NCBI GenBank assembly: GCA_902595555.1
Contig: CACJQM010000003.1
Span: 222,579-286,578 of the forward strand
From: an uncultured Bacteroidota bacterium
Lineage (GTDB): Bacteria > Bacteroidota > Bacteroidia > Flavobacteriales > Flavobacteriaceae
Reading direction: 5' to 3'
Length of the DNA: 64,000 nucleotides
Shown here: positions 53,489 through 62,894 of the stretch, in pieces
Numbering within the stretch: position 1 is the first letter of the stretch
Layout of the letters: the number at the start of each line of letters is the position of its first letter
The notes under the pieces: model-generated
Databases searched by the model: none
Seen by the model: only the letters and a program-made list of their open reading frames with translations
What the model was told of the DNA's origin: nothing
Program-made: the position numbers and the translations under genes

Positions 53489-54022
53489 ATGGCTGATCAT
53501 GTTATTTTAGTCGATAAAAATGATAATGAAATCGGTACCGAGGAAAAGATTTTAGCACATCAAAAAAAATTACTCCATAGAGCTTTTTCAATCTTTCTTT
53601 TTAATGATAATTTAGAAATTTTACTCCAAAAGAGAGCACCTAACAAGTATCACTCTGGTAATTTATGGACTAATACTTGTTGTAGTCATCCTGTAAAAAA
53701 CCTTTCACTCGAAGAATCAGCTCAAAGTAGACTTGTTGTGGAAATGGGTATTGAGGCTAAACTAAAAAAGATTTTTTCTTTTGTATATGAAACTGAATTT
53801 GAAAACGGATTGCATGAATATGAGTATGATCATGTTTTATTTGGAAAATTTAATGGAATACCTATTTTAAATCCTGATGAAGCAGTTGATTTTAGATGGA
53901 TTTCAATTTATCAATTAAAAAATGAAATTGATAATAACCCTGAAAAATTTACTATTTGGTTAAGAATTATGTTTAATGATTATTTTAAATACTTCAAAAA
54001 TTATGAAAATAACAGTTTGTAG
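53489..54022 (+). CDS. idi: Isopentenyl-diphosphate delta-isomerase type 1
   Basis: ILAHQKKLLHRAFSIFLFND, LWTNTCCSHP, EYDHVLFGKF. Confidence 0.93.
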   Translation: MADHVILVDKNDNEIGTEEKILAHQKKLLHRAFSIFLFNDNLEILLQKRAPNKYHSGNLWTNTCCSHPVKNLSLEESAQSRLVVEMGIEAKLKKIFSFVYETEFENGLHEYEYDHVLFGKFNGIPILNPDEAVDFRWISIYQLKNEIDNNPEKFTIWLRIMFNDYFKYFKNYENNSL

Positions 54023-54410
54023 AAAGGCTCATTTTAATTCTGCCCACAGATTAGCTAATCTTAGTTGGACAAAAGAAAAAAATCTAAAAGTTTTTGGTAA
54101 ATGCTCATATGATAATTATCATGGTCATAACTATGAACTTATTGTAAAGTTAACAGGTGAAATTGATCCTGAGACAGGAATGTTGATGGATCTATCTATA
54201 TTAAAGAAAATTATTAAAACTGAAGTTGAGGATGTTTTAGATCATAAAAATTTAAATCTAGATATTCCTTATTTTAAAAACTTAATACCTTCAACAGAGA
54301 ACTTAGCAATATTCATATGGAATAAATTAAGAGATGCTATTAAAATAAATTGCGATTTATCCGTTGTGCTTTACGAAACTCCTCGAAATTTTGTTGAATA
54401 TTCTGGTTAA
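54003..54410 (+). CDS. 6-pyruvoyl-tetrahydropterin synthase family protein
   Basis: FNSAHRLANL, GKCSYDNYHGHNYEL, TGEIDPETGMLMDLSILKKII, LDHKNLNLDIPYF, VLYETPRN. Confidence 0.9.
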   Translation: MKITVCRKAHFNSAHRLANLSWTKEKNLKVFGKCSYDNYHGHNYELIVKLTGEIDPETGMLMDLSILKKIIKTEVEDVLDHKNLNLDIPYFKNLIPSTENLAIFIWNKLRDAIKINCDLSVVLYETPRNFVEYSG

Positions 54411-55081
54411 TCAATTAAGCTTTTAAGTTGTAAAGCATACTTTGAATTTTTAATATCAGCTTTTAACGACTTGTATACAGTATCAAGTATTTTTTTAGAT
54501 TCAAATAAATCTGTCACTGCTATGTATGGTGCTATCTCATAATTAGCGTTCCTAACAGCATAGTTTGCGTTGTGTAGAAATTGTCTAGTATTTATATTGA
54601 TAATTGAATTTTCAATAATTTTTAAACTGTCAGTATTATTTGTTTTTGAATTTGCAAAAGATCTTTCAAAAAGATCTAATTTTTCATCGTTAAATTTTTT
54701 ATTGATTGATATGTAATCTCTTAAAATAGAATCATTTATTGATCCTTTAACTAATACATTATATCCATAGTTATCAAGTGATGTAATTACATCCATTTTA
54801 TTATTTTCTGCAAAAAAACTTAAACTTTTAGTTTCAGATCCATCAGCAAAATCAAGATCTAAAAAGAGCATTTCAGGTTCTTTTAAACCGTAAGTAAAAT
54901 TAATAATTTCATTCCCTTTTACAGTGAAGGAATCGATTTTGAAATAAGATGAATCATTCAATTTTTTTAGAGTAATCTTCCCTTTTTTTAAGCCTTTGAC
55001 TTGAAAATTTAAATCAAATTTATTTTTATTTGATTGGCAACCAAATAAGAAAAATAATATTAATAAAAATCTTAGGTTCAT
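54407..55081 (-). CDS. DUF4369-like lipoprotein
   Basis: Lipobox FGC; FQVKGLKKGKITLKKL...IDSFTVKGNEIINFTYGLKEPEMLFLDLD. Confidence 0.6.
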   Translation of the reverse strand: MNLRFLLILFFLFGCQSNKNKFDLNFQVKGLKKGKITLKKLNDSSYFKIDSFTVKGNEIINFTYGLKEPEMLFLDLDFADGSETKSLSFFAENNKMDVITSLDNYGYNVLVKGSINDSILRDYISINKKFNDEKLDLFERSFANSKTNNTDSLKIIENSIININTRQFLHNANYAVRNANYEIAPYIAVTDLFESKKILDTVYKSLKADIKNSKYALQLKSLID

Positions 55082-55095
55082 ATAATAAAAATAAT

Positions 55096-56970
55096 TTATT
55101 TAATTAGATCAAAACTTCTTTTAATAAATTCAGTTAAGTCATTTCCCTTAAGTAAATTCTGAGAAAGCCTAGCTAAATCTAATGATTGTTTAATTAGCCT
55201 ATCTCTTTTGTTTTTTGTCTTAGTCTTAAATATTTCACTAATAAGTTTATTGTTGGTATTGACTACGAGATTATACATTTCAGGCATATTACCAAACATT
55301 GAGTTACCTCCAGTATTTTGCATATCTTTCATCCTTCTCATAAATTCAGGCTGTGTTATCATAAATGGCAATGAATCACTATCCATGGCCTCTAGCTGAA
55401 TAGAATATTTATCTTTTGGAACAACCTCTTCGATTTGTTCTTTTAATTTTTGTTGTTCTTTTTCACTCAATTTAGAAACACTTTTTTCATCTTTTTTAAT
55501 AAGATTATCAATTGCATCTGAATCAACTCTTGCGAATGAAATTTTTTCTTTAGAGGTTTCTAATTTCTGAATTAAATGACTTACAATTGGAGAATCAAGC
55601 AAAAGAACAGAGTAACCTTTTTTATTTGCTTCTTTTATGTAAGAGTCTTGTTCCTCTATATTTGAAGCGTATAAAATTATTGTCTTCCCATCTTTATCTG
55701 TTTGATTTTTCTTGATTTTTTTTAATAATTCATCGTATGTAAAAAATTTATTGTCAGTTGAAGGATATAAAGCAAAAGCATCAGATTTTTCATAAAACTT
55801 ATCTTCACTCAACATACCATATTCAATAATTACCTTGATGTCATTCCACTTTTCCTCGAACTTTTTTCTATCTTCTTTAAATAATGAATTTAGCTTGTCT
55901 GCAACTTTTCTAGTAATATAATTTGAAATTTTTTTGACTGCTGAATCAACTTGAAGATAGCTTCTTGATACATTAAGTGGAATATCAGGTGAATCTATTA
56001 CACCTCTAAGAAGTGTCAAAAATTCAGGAACGATTCCTTCAACATTATCTGTGACAAAAACTTGATTTTGATAAAGCTGAATTTTATCCTTTTGTAAATT
56101 GATGTCATTTGTAATTTTAGGAAAATATAAAATACCAGTTAAATTAAATGGATAATCAACATTTAAATGAATATTGAATAATGGGTCTTCAAAATTCATT
56201 GGATATAGATCTTTGTAGAATGTTTTGTAGTCATCCTCTTTCAGATCTTTAGGTTTTTTGGTCCAAGCAGGTTCAGTAATATTTATAATGTTATCTACAG
56301 TTTCCTTAACCTCTTTTTCTTTTTCACCTTCACCTGTTTTTTTAGTTATTTCTTTAGTTCCAAATTTGATTGGAATTGGCATGAATCTATTATACTTTTT
56401 TAGTAACTCTGTAATTGTATTATCATCTAGAAAACTTTTTGAATCTTTTGAAATATTTAGAATTATTTCTGTTCCTCTATCTTTTTTATCAGATTTGACT
56501 AAGGTAAATTCAGGCGAACCATCACATGACCAATGAACAGCGGGTGATTTTTTAAATGATTTACTGATAATCTCTACCGAGTCAGAAACCATAAAAGCTG
56601 AATAAAAACCAAGTCCAAAATGACCAATTATTCCACTATCTTTTGCTGTATCTTTGTATTTCTCAATAAATTCTTCTGCACCAGAGAAAGCAACTTCATT
56701 TATATATTTTTTAACTTCATTTTCCGTCATACCAACGCCCTGGTCGATTATATGAATTTTAGAATTTTTTTTGTCAATCTTTACTTCAATTATTGGACTT
56801 CCAAAATCTTGTTTGAATTCACCGATATTGGACATATGTTTGAGTTTCAATGTAGCGTCAGTGGCATTAGAAATCAATTCTCGAAGAAAAATTTCTTGAT
56901 CACTATATAAAAATTTCTTAATTAATGGAAATATATTTTCTACTGAAACATTTATTTTACCTTTGGCCAT
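55096..56970 (-). CDS. htpG: Chaperone protein HtpG (Hsp90)
   Basis: FLRELISNATDA, IIDQGVGMTENEV, GHFGLGFYSAFMVSDSVEI, NVSRSYLQ. Confidence 0.97.
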   Translation of the reverse strand: MAKGKINVSVENIFPLIKKFLYSDQEIFLRELISNATDATLKLKHMSNIGEFKQDFGSPIIEVKIDKKNSKIHIIDQGVGMTENEVKKYINEVAFSGAEEFIEKYKDTAKDSGIIGHFGLGFYSAFMVSDSVEIISKSFKKSPAVHWSCDGSPEFTLVKSDKKDRGTEIILNISKDSKSFLDDNTITELLKKYNRFMPIPIKFGTKEITKKTGEGEKEKEVKETVDNIINITEPAWTKKPKDLKEDDYKTFYKDLYPMNFEDPLFNIHLNVDYPFNLTGILYFPKITNDINLQKDKIQLYQNQVFVTDNVEGIVPEFLTLLRGVIDSPDIPLNVSRSYLQVDSAVKKISNYITRKVADKLNSLFKEDRKKFEEKWNDIKVIIEYGMLSEDKFYEKSDAFALYPSTDNKFFTYDELLKKIKKNQTDKDGKTIILYASNIEEQDSYIKEANKKGYSVLLLDSPIVSHLIQKLETSKEKISFARVDSDAIDNLIKKDEKSVSKLSEKEQQKLKEQIEEVVPKDKYSIQLEAMDSDSLPFMITQPEFMRRMKDMQNTGGNSMFGNMPEMYNLVVNTNNKLISEIFKTKTKNKRDRLIKQSLDLARLSQNLLKGNDLTEFIKRSFDLIK

Positions 56971-57065
56971 GTCTTTATTTTTTGCAAATATATTTTCAAA
57001 TCATATACCAAACAAAATATGATGACAAAATGACATTTTTATTTAAATTGCGATAAACTTATTCT

Positions 57066-58067
57066 ATGCAAAAATCTATTATTAAAGGGTTAGGGTATTA
57101 TGTCCCTGAAAACGTGGTAACAAATGAAGACTTGACAAAAATGATGGATACATCTGATGAATGGATTAGAGAAAGGACAGGAATAGAAGAAAGAAGATGG
57201 GTAAATGATAATAAGTTATCTACTTCTTTAATGGGAACATTCGCTGCTGAAAAGGCAATTAAGAACGCTAATATTGACAAAAATGATATAGATTTCATAA
57301 TTTTTGCCACTTTAAGTCCTGACTATTATTTTCCTGGATCAGGTGTATTATTACAAAGAAACTTAGAAATTAAGGAGGTAGGAGCATTAGATGTTAGAAA
57401 TCAATGTTCAGGATTTGTTTATGCTTTATCAATTGCAGACCAATACATAAAATCTGGTATGTATAAAAATATTTTAGTTGTTGGAAGTGAAATTCATTCT
57501 GGAGCATTAGATAAAACCTCAAGAGGTCGTTCAGTGTCAGTTATATTTGGAGATGGCGCAGGAGCAGCAGTAATTTCTGCAAGTAATGATGATAGTGGAA
57601 TATTATCAACCCATCTTCATTCTGAAGGTAAATTTGCCGAAGAATTAGCAGTAATAAAGCCTGCTACAACATTCTGGATTGATAAAATAAAAAATGATGA
57701 TAATGAAGATGGATCTGGTTACTCTCCTTATATGAATGGTAATTTTGTTTTTAAAAATGCAGTTGTCAGATTTGAGCAAGTAATTTTTGAAGCATTAAAT
57801 CACTCAAATCTAAAAAAAGAGGACATATCATTGCTAATTACTCATCAAGCAAACCTTCGAATCAGTCAATATATTCAAAAAAGATTAAATCTTTCAGACT
57901 CCCAGGTATTTAATAATATCATGAAATATGGTAATACTACTGCTGCTTCAATTCCAATAGCTTTGTCTGAGGCATATCAATCTAATCTAATAAAAAAAGG
58001 AGATATAATAGTTCTTGCAGCTTTTGGAAGTGGTTTTACCTGGGGTAGTGCATTAATTAAGTGGTAG
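57066..58067 (+). CDS. fabH: Beta-ketoacyl-ACP synthase III
   Basis: TSDEWIRERTGIEERRW, DVRNQCSGFVYALSIA, LLITHQANLRI, YGNTTAASIPIAL. Confidence 0.95.
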   Translation: MQKSIIKGLGYYVPENVVTNEDLTKMMDTSDEWIRERTGIEERRWVNDNKLSTSLMGTFAAEKAIKNANIDKNDIDFIIFATLSPDYYFPGSGVLLQRNLEIKEVGALDVRNQCSGFVYALSIADQYIKSGMYKNILVVGSEIHSGALDKTSRGRSVSVIFGDGAGAAVISASNDDSGILSTHLHSEGKFAEELAVIKPATTFWIDKIKNDDNEDGSGYSPYMNGNFVFKNAVVRFEQVIFEALNHSNLKKEDISLLITHQANLRISQYIQKRLNLSDSQVFNNIMKYGNTTAASIPIALSEAYQSNLIKKGDIIVLAAFGSGFTWGSALIKW

Positions 58068-59520
58068 ATTTCCTAATAATATAAAGCCCAAAAAATGTTA
58101 TTAGACCATTAATTGGCAGAAGTTCATAACCAATCTTGTATCCACCCAAATATCCATCCGGTAGATAGAAAATAATTGTAACTATTATTACTGAAATTAT
58201 ACAAACAAAAAATGATAAATTATCATTGATATTGTGTTTAGTAAAAATACCAAAAGCAAATAAACCTAATAGTGGACCATATGTAAATCCGGCAATAATT
58301 AATAAGCTATCAATTACACTTGTACTTAAATAATTTTCGTAAATCAAGATTACAACTATTAAAAAAATACTCATTAAAATATGAGTATAAAATCTTAATT
58401 TTTTTTGGTTTTTTTCATCTTTCTTTTCAATATCTAGGAAATCTATACAGAATGATGTTGTTAATGAGGTCAAAGCACTGTCAGCACTACTGTAAGCAGC
58501 AGCTATGAGCCCCAATAAAAATGTAATCGATAATATTATATTTAAATCACTATTTAATGCAATTTGTGGAAAAAGAAGATCTGTGCTTTCTCTTCCATTA
58601 AGAATTGGGATTAACACATCATTTTTTTCAGCAAAAGTGAACAATAGTGTTCCTAATATTAAAAAAACTAAGGTTACAGCAACTAAAATGAGACTGAAAA
58701 CAATCATGTTTTTTTGAGCATCACGCAATGACTTACATGTAAGATTTTTTTGCATCATATCTTGATCCAAACCTGTCATACAAATAGTGATAAATATTCC
58801 ACCTATGAATGATTTTAAGAAATGATTTTTTTCCAAAATACTATCAGTCACAAAAATTTCACTTTTTGTATTAAAATCATCAGAATTTAAAAACTCAATA
58901 AATCCAATATCTAGACTTGTTGTTATGTAATATATAGAGAGAAAAACTGAAAGAATCATTAAAAATGTTTGAAGAGTATCAGTCCAGACTACTGTTTTTA
59001 TTCCACCCCTAAAAGTGTATATCCAAATTAATAATATTGAGATAGTAACAGTAAATTCAAATGGTATTCCCCAGGAATTAAATACAAACTCCTGTAAGAC
59101 AATTGCAACTAAAAATAGTCTAAAAGCTGCTCCTAAAACTCTTGATACAAAGAAAAAAAATGCTCCAGTCATATGGGATTTTCTACCAAATCTATCTCCA
59201 AGGTATTCATAAATTGAGGTTAAATTTTGTTTGTAATAGATGGGAAGTAAAACATAAGCTACTACAAAATATCCAAATAAATATCCAAGTACAACCTGAA
59301 AGTAAGTTAAACTTGTTGACCCAACATCACCTGGTACTGAAATGAACGTAATACCAGATAAGGATGCTCCAACCATTCCAAATGCAACTATGTACCATGG
59401 AGACTCCTTATTTCCAGAGAAAAATGTTTTATTATCACTGTTGCCTTTTGTTAAACTAGAAACAACGAATAGCAATGAAAAGTACGATAATACAACAATA
59501 ACGATTAAAGATTCAGACAT
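58057..59520 (-). CDS. Sodium:solute symporter (SSS family)
   Basis: GASLSGITFISVPG, IYEYLGDRFGRKSH, TFRGGIKTVVWTDTLQ, GLDQDMMQKNLTCKSLRDAQKNM. Confidence 0.93.
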   Translation of the reverse strand: MSESLIVIVVLSYFSLLFVVSSLTKGNSDNKTFFSGNKESPWYIVAFGMVGASLSGITFISVPGDVGSTSLTYFQVVLGYLFGYFVVAYVLLPIYYKQNLTSIYEYLGDRFGRKSHMTGAFFFFVSRVLGAAFRLFLVAIVLQEFVFNSWGIPFEFTVTISILLIWIYTFRGGIKTVVWTDTLQTFLMILSVFLSIYYITTSLDIGFIEFLNSDDFNTKSEIFVTDSILEKNHFLKSFIGGIFITICMTGLDQDMMQKNLTCKSLRDAQKNMIVFSLILVAVTLVFLILGTLLFTFAEKNDVLIPILNGRESTDLLFPQIALNSDLNIILSITFLLGLIAAAYSSADSALTSLTTSFCIDFLDIEKKDEKNQKKLRFYTHILMSIFLIVVILIYENYLSTSVIDSLLIIAGFTYGPLLGLFAFGIFTKHNINDNLSFFVCIISVIIVTIIFYLPDGYLGGYKIGYELLPINGLITFFGLYIIRKSTT

Positions 59521-59581
59521 GTTATTTATATAACCATAAATATAGTTAATTCTACATCTCTTAATATCTTATATTTACACA

Positions 59582-60196
59582 ATGGATCTTTCCTCAAAAT
59601 TATTATCAAACGCTGTGGATGAAATATCGAAGCTTCCAGGAATTGGAAAGAGTACAGCACTTAGATTAGCCTTACATTTAGTTAACAAAGAGGAGGGAGA
59701 CATAGATAATTTATTAAAATCAATTAAACAACTTAAAGAAAGTGTATTATTTTGTGAAAGATGTAATAGTCTTTCTGATAATAAAATATGTAACATTTGC
59801 GCAAGTTCAAATAGAAACCCTAAAATTTTATGTGTAGTTGAAGACATCAGAGATGTGATGGCAATTGAAAACACAGGTCAGTTTCAAGGTTTATACCATG
59901 TATTAGGTGGAAAAATTTCACCTGTTGACGGTATTGGACCAAATCAACTAAATATTAATTCCTTACTAGATAGAGTGATTAATGAGGATATTAAGGAGAT
60001 AATATTTGCATTGAGCGCAACAATGGAAGGTGATACAACTAACTATTACATTTACAGAAAAATAAAAAAAGAAGGAATTAAATTTAGCACAATTGCAAGG
60101 GGAGTCTCCGTAGGTGATAATCTTGAATACACAGATGAGATAACTTTAGGAAGGAGTATTATTAAAAGGATTCCTTTTGAGCAATCCTCAACATAG
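59582..60196 (+). CDS. recR: Recombination protein RecR
   Basis: [72 protein letters not shown]. Confidence 0.96.
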   Translation: MDLSSKLLSNAVDEISKLPGIGKSTALRLALHLVNKEEGDIDNLLKSIKQLKESVLFCERCNSLSDNKICNICASSNRNPKILCVVEDIRDVMAIENTGQFQGLYHVLGGKISPVDGIGPNQLNINSLLDRVINEDIKEIIFALSATMEGDTTNYYIYRKIKKEGIKFSTIARGVSVGDNLEYTDEITLGRSIIKRIPFEQSST

Positions 60197-60208
60197 GTTT
60201 AATTTTGG

Positions 60209-60216
60209 TATTTTTG
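60209..60216 (+). promoter_or_regulatory. Candidate -7 box TATTTTTG upstream of the E2 gene
   Basis: TAnnTTTG match 15 nt before the ATG. Confidence 0.4.
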
Positions 60217-60231
60217 TAACCAATTTATTTT

Positions 60232-61467
60232 ATGACCAAGTATAATTTAACATTACCAAAAATGGGCGAGAGCGTCGAAGAAGCTACTATTGTTAATTGG
60301 CTTAAAAATGTTGGTGATAAAATTAAAGCTGATGATTTTGTAGTTGAAGTAGCAACTGATAAGGTTGATTCTGAAGTTCCCAGTGATGTCGAAGGAGTAT
60401 TGGTTGAAAAATGTTTTGAAATAAATGATGTTGTGAAAGTCGGCGAGACACTTTGTGTAATTGAAACCTCAAAAGAAAATCAAGAAAAAATAATCGAAGC
60501 TATTCCAAATCTTGAATTATTGGATTCCGAGGAAAATAAAGAAGAAATTATTGAGGTTAATGCCAATCAAGATGAAAAATCAAAGCATTCTTTCCTATCT
60601 CCCCTAGTTAGAAGTATAATTGAAAAAGAAGGAATAACGAATGATGATTTAAATAAGATTGAGGGATCAGGTAAAAAGGGAAGACTAACTAAAAAAGATT
60701 TATTGGAATTTTTAGGTAATAAAAAAACTCAAGAAACTGCAACAAAAACTGATCCTGATTTTGAATATAAACCTAAATTAACAATTAGCGAATCAGATAC
60801 TATTAGAGAGCTTACCAGATTTGAAAAAATGACATCTGATCATATGATATCCAGTAAGAACACCTCTGTTCATGCTCAAATGTTTATAGAGGCTGATATA
60901 ACAAATTTATTTGATTGGAGAGAAAACTTAAAAGATGAATTCTTTGGAAATGAAAAGTTCAAATTAACCATAACATATCCACTAATAAAGATTTTGTCGC
61001 AAGCTCTAAGAGAATTTCCAATATTGAACGCTACTTTATCTGATAATAACTTAATACTTAAGAAAGATGTAAATATAGGTGTAGCAACAGCTTTAGGAAA
61101 TGGAAATTTAATTGTACCAGTTGTAAAGAATGCTGATCAACTTAGTTTATTAGGAATCTGTAAATCAGCCAATAACCTAATTGTGAAAGCCAGAGATAAT
61201 GAACTAAGTCCTGATGATGTTTTAGATGGAACATTTACAATGACCAATATTGGAATTTTTGAAAGTTTAACCGGAACTGCAATACTTAATCAACCACAAT
61301 TAGGTATAATAGCTTTTGGATCAGTTAGAAAAATGCCTAGGGTAATTGAAACCAATAAAGGTGATTTTATAGGTATTAGAAAAGTTATAATGATTTCTTT
61401 AAGTTTTGATCATAGAATAATTAACGGAGCAACTGGTGGCTTATTTTTAAAAGAATTAAAAATTTAA
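60232..61467 (+). CDS. 2-oxo acid dehydrogenase E2 (lipoamide acyltransferase), C-terminus apparently frameshifted
   Basis: LPKMGESVEEATIVNWLKNVGD, VEVATDKVDSEVPS lipoyl domain, peripheral subunit binding domain, SFDHRIINGATGG. The missing tail KNLIQEWDINQEV* is readable in another frame to 61499. Confidence 0.92.
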   Translation: MTKYNLTLPKMGESVEEATIVNWLKNVGDKIKADDFVVEVATDKVDSEVPSDVEGVLVEKCFEINDVVKVGETLCVIETSKENQEKIIEAIPNLELLDSEENKEEIIEVNANQDEKSKHSFLSPLVRSIIEKEGITNDDLNKIEGSGKKGRLTKKDLLEFLGNKKTQETATKTDPDFEYKPKLTISESDTIRELTRFEKMTSDHMISSKNTSVHAQMFIEADITNLFDWRENLKDEFFGNEKFKLTITYPLIKILSQALREFPILNATLSDNNLILKKDVNIGVATALGNGNLIVPVVKNADQLSLLGICKSANNLIVKARDNELSPDDVLDGTFTMTNIGIFESLTGTAILNQPQLGIIAFGSVRKMPRVIETNKGDFIGIRKVIMISLSFDHRIINGATGGLFLKELKI

Positions 61468-61506
61468 TTCAAGAATGGGATATCAACCAAGAAGTTTAAT
61501 TCTATT

Positions 61507-62284
61507 ATGAAAATTAATTTAAATCGTCCAATTTGTTTTTTTTTGATCTTGAGACAACCGGTGTAAATGTGGTAAAAGACAGGATTGTTGAAATTTCTAT
61601 AATTAAAATAAATACTGATAATTCTGAGATTCAAAAACATGGCTAATTAACCCTGGAATACCAATTCCAAAAGTTGTTAGTGCAATTCATGGTATTGATG
61701 ATGATATGGTAAAAGATGAGCCAACCTTCAAGGATTATGCGTTAGAAATATTCCAATTCATAAAGGATTGTGACCTTGCTGGCTTCAACTCAAATAAGTT
61801 TGATATTCCACTACTTGCAGAAGAGTTATTACGTTCAGAAATTGATTTTGATTTATCTAAAATTAAAACTGTTGATGTACAGAATATTTTCCACAAAATG
61901 GAAAAAAGAACTCTTTCAGCCGCTTATAAATTCTATTGTGGTAAAGATCACGAAGATGCCCATTCATCAATGAGTGATACGAGAGTTACATATGAAGTTT
62001 TTTTAGCCCAATTAGAAAAATATGAGGAGCTAGAAAATAACATTGACTATTTATCTAATTTTTCAACAATGAGAAAGTCGATTGATTTAGCTGGTTTTAT
62101 TTATGAAAATGATAATAGAAAAGCTGTATTTTCATTTGGAAAATATAAAAATCAAGAAATTGATGATGTTTTAGAAAATGATCCAGGTTATTTTAGTTGG
62201 ATTATGAAATCAGACTTTCCTAATTACACAAAGAAAATCCTTAGTCAACTTAGATTAAATAAATTGAATAATAAATTACAATGA
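61507..62284 (+). pseudogene. DnaQ-like 3'-5' exonuclease, interrupted by two homopolymer indels near the 5' end
   Basis: MKINLNRPICFF | DLETTGVNVVKDRIVEISIIKINTDNSEIQK | TWLINPGIPIPKVVSAIHGIDDDMVKDEPTF... read across three frames; the ORF track begins only at 61706. Confidence 0.85.
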
Positions 62285-62892
62285 AACTAATTTGTATTGG
62301 AAAAAATTACTTGAAGCACATTCATGAATTAAATTCAAAAAAAGAGGATGACCCGGTAATATTTTTGAAACCCGATACCTCAGTAATACAAAAAAAACAG
62401 CCCTTTTTTATACCTGAATTTTCTAGTGATATACACTATGAGGTTGAGATTATTTTAAAATTTAACCGAGTTGGCAAACATATTGAGCCCAAATTTTCAA
62501 AAAAATATTTTGATAAGATAAGCCTAGGAATTGACTTTACCGCAAGAGATTTGCAAAGAAAATTTAAAGAAAATGGTTTGCCATGGGATATTGCTAAGGG
62601 TTTTGATAATTCTGCTATGATAGGAGATTGGTTAAGTGTAGATTTATTTGATGATATAGATAACATTAATTTTAGATTAGAGAAAAATGGTGAAATAGTT
62701 CAAAAGAGTAATTCATCTAATATGATTTGGAAAATCGATCAGTTAATATCTAAAGCATCAACCTTTTTTACTATTAAGATTGGTGATATTATGTTTACTG
62801 GTACTCCGGAGGGTGTTGGTAAGGTAGTAGAAAATGATCTTCTTGAGGGTTACATTGATGATAAAAAGGTTTTCAGCGTTAGAGTGAAATAA
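62281..62892 (+). CDS. Fumarylacetoacetate hydrolase family protein
   Basis: CIGKNYLKHIHEL, DPVIFLKPDTSVI, HYEVEIILKF, GIDFTARDLQRK, GDIMFTGTPEGVGKV. Confidence 0.93.
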   Translation: MKLICIGKNYLKHIHELNSKKEDDPVIFLKPDTSVIQKKQPFFIPEFSSDIHYEVEIILKFNRVGKHIEPKFSKKYFDKISLGIDFTARDLQRKFKENGLPWDIAKGFDNSAMIGDWLSVDLFDDIDNINFRLEKNGEIVQKSNSSNMIWKIDQLISKASTFFTIKIGDIMFTGTPEGVGKVVENDLLEGYIDDKKVFSVRVK

Positions 62893-62894
62893 AT

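Noticed and set aside
61536-61544. TTG at 61533 as an alternative start removing the need for the first exonuclease frameshift
   Set aside because: It would give MFFFDLETTG, but the upstream MKINLNRPICFF matches the expected N-terminus of this family, so a frameshift in T9 is more likely; the second indel would still break the gene.
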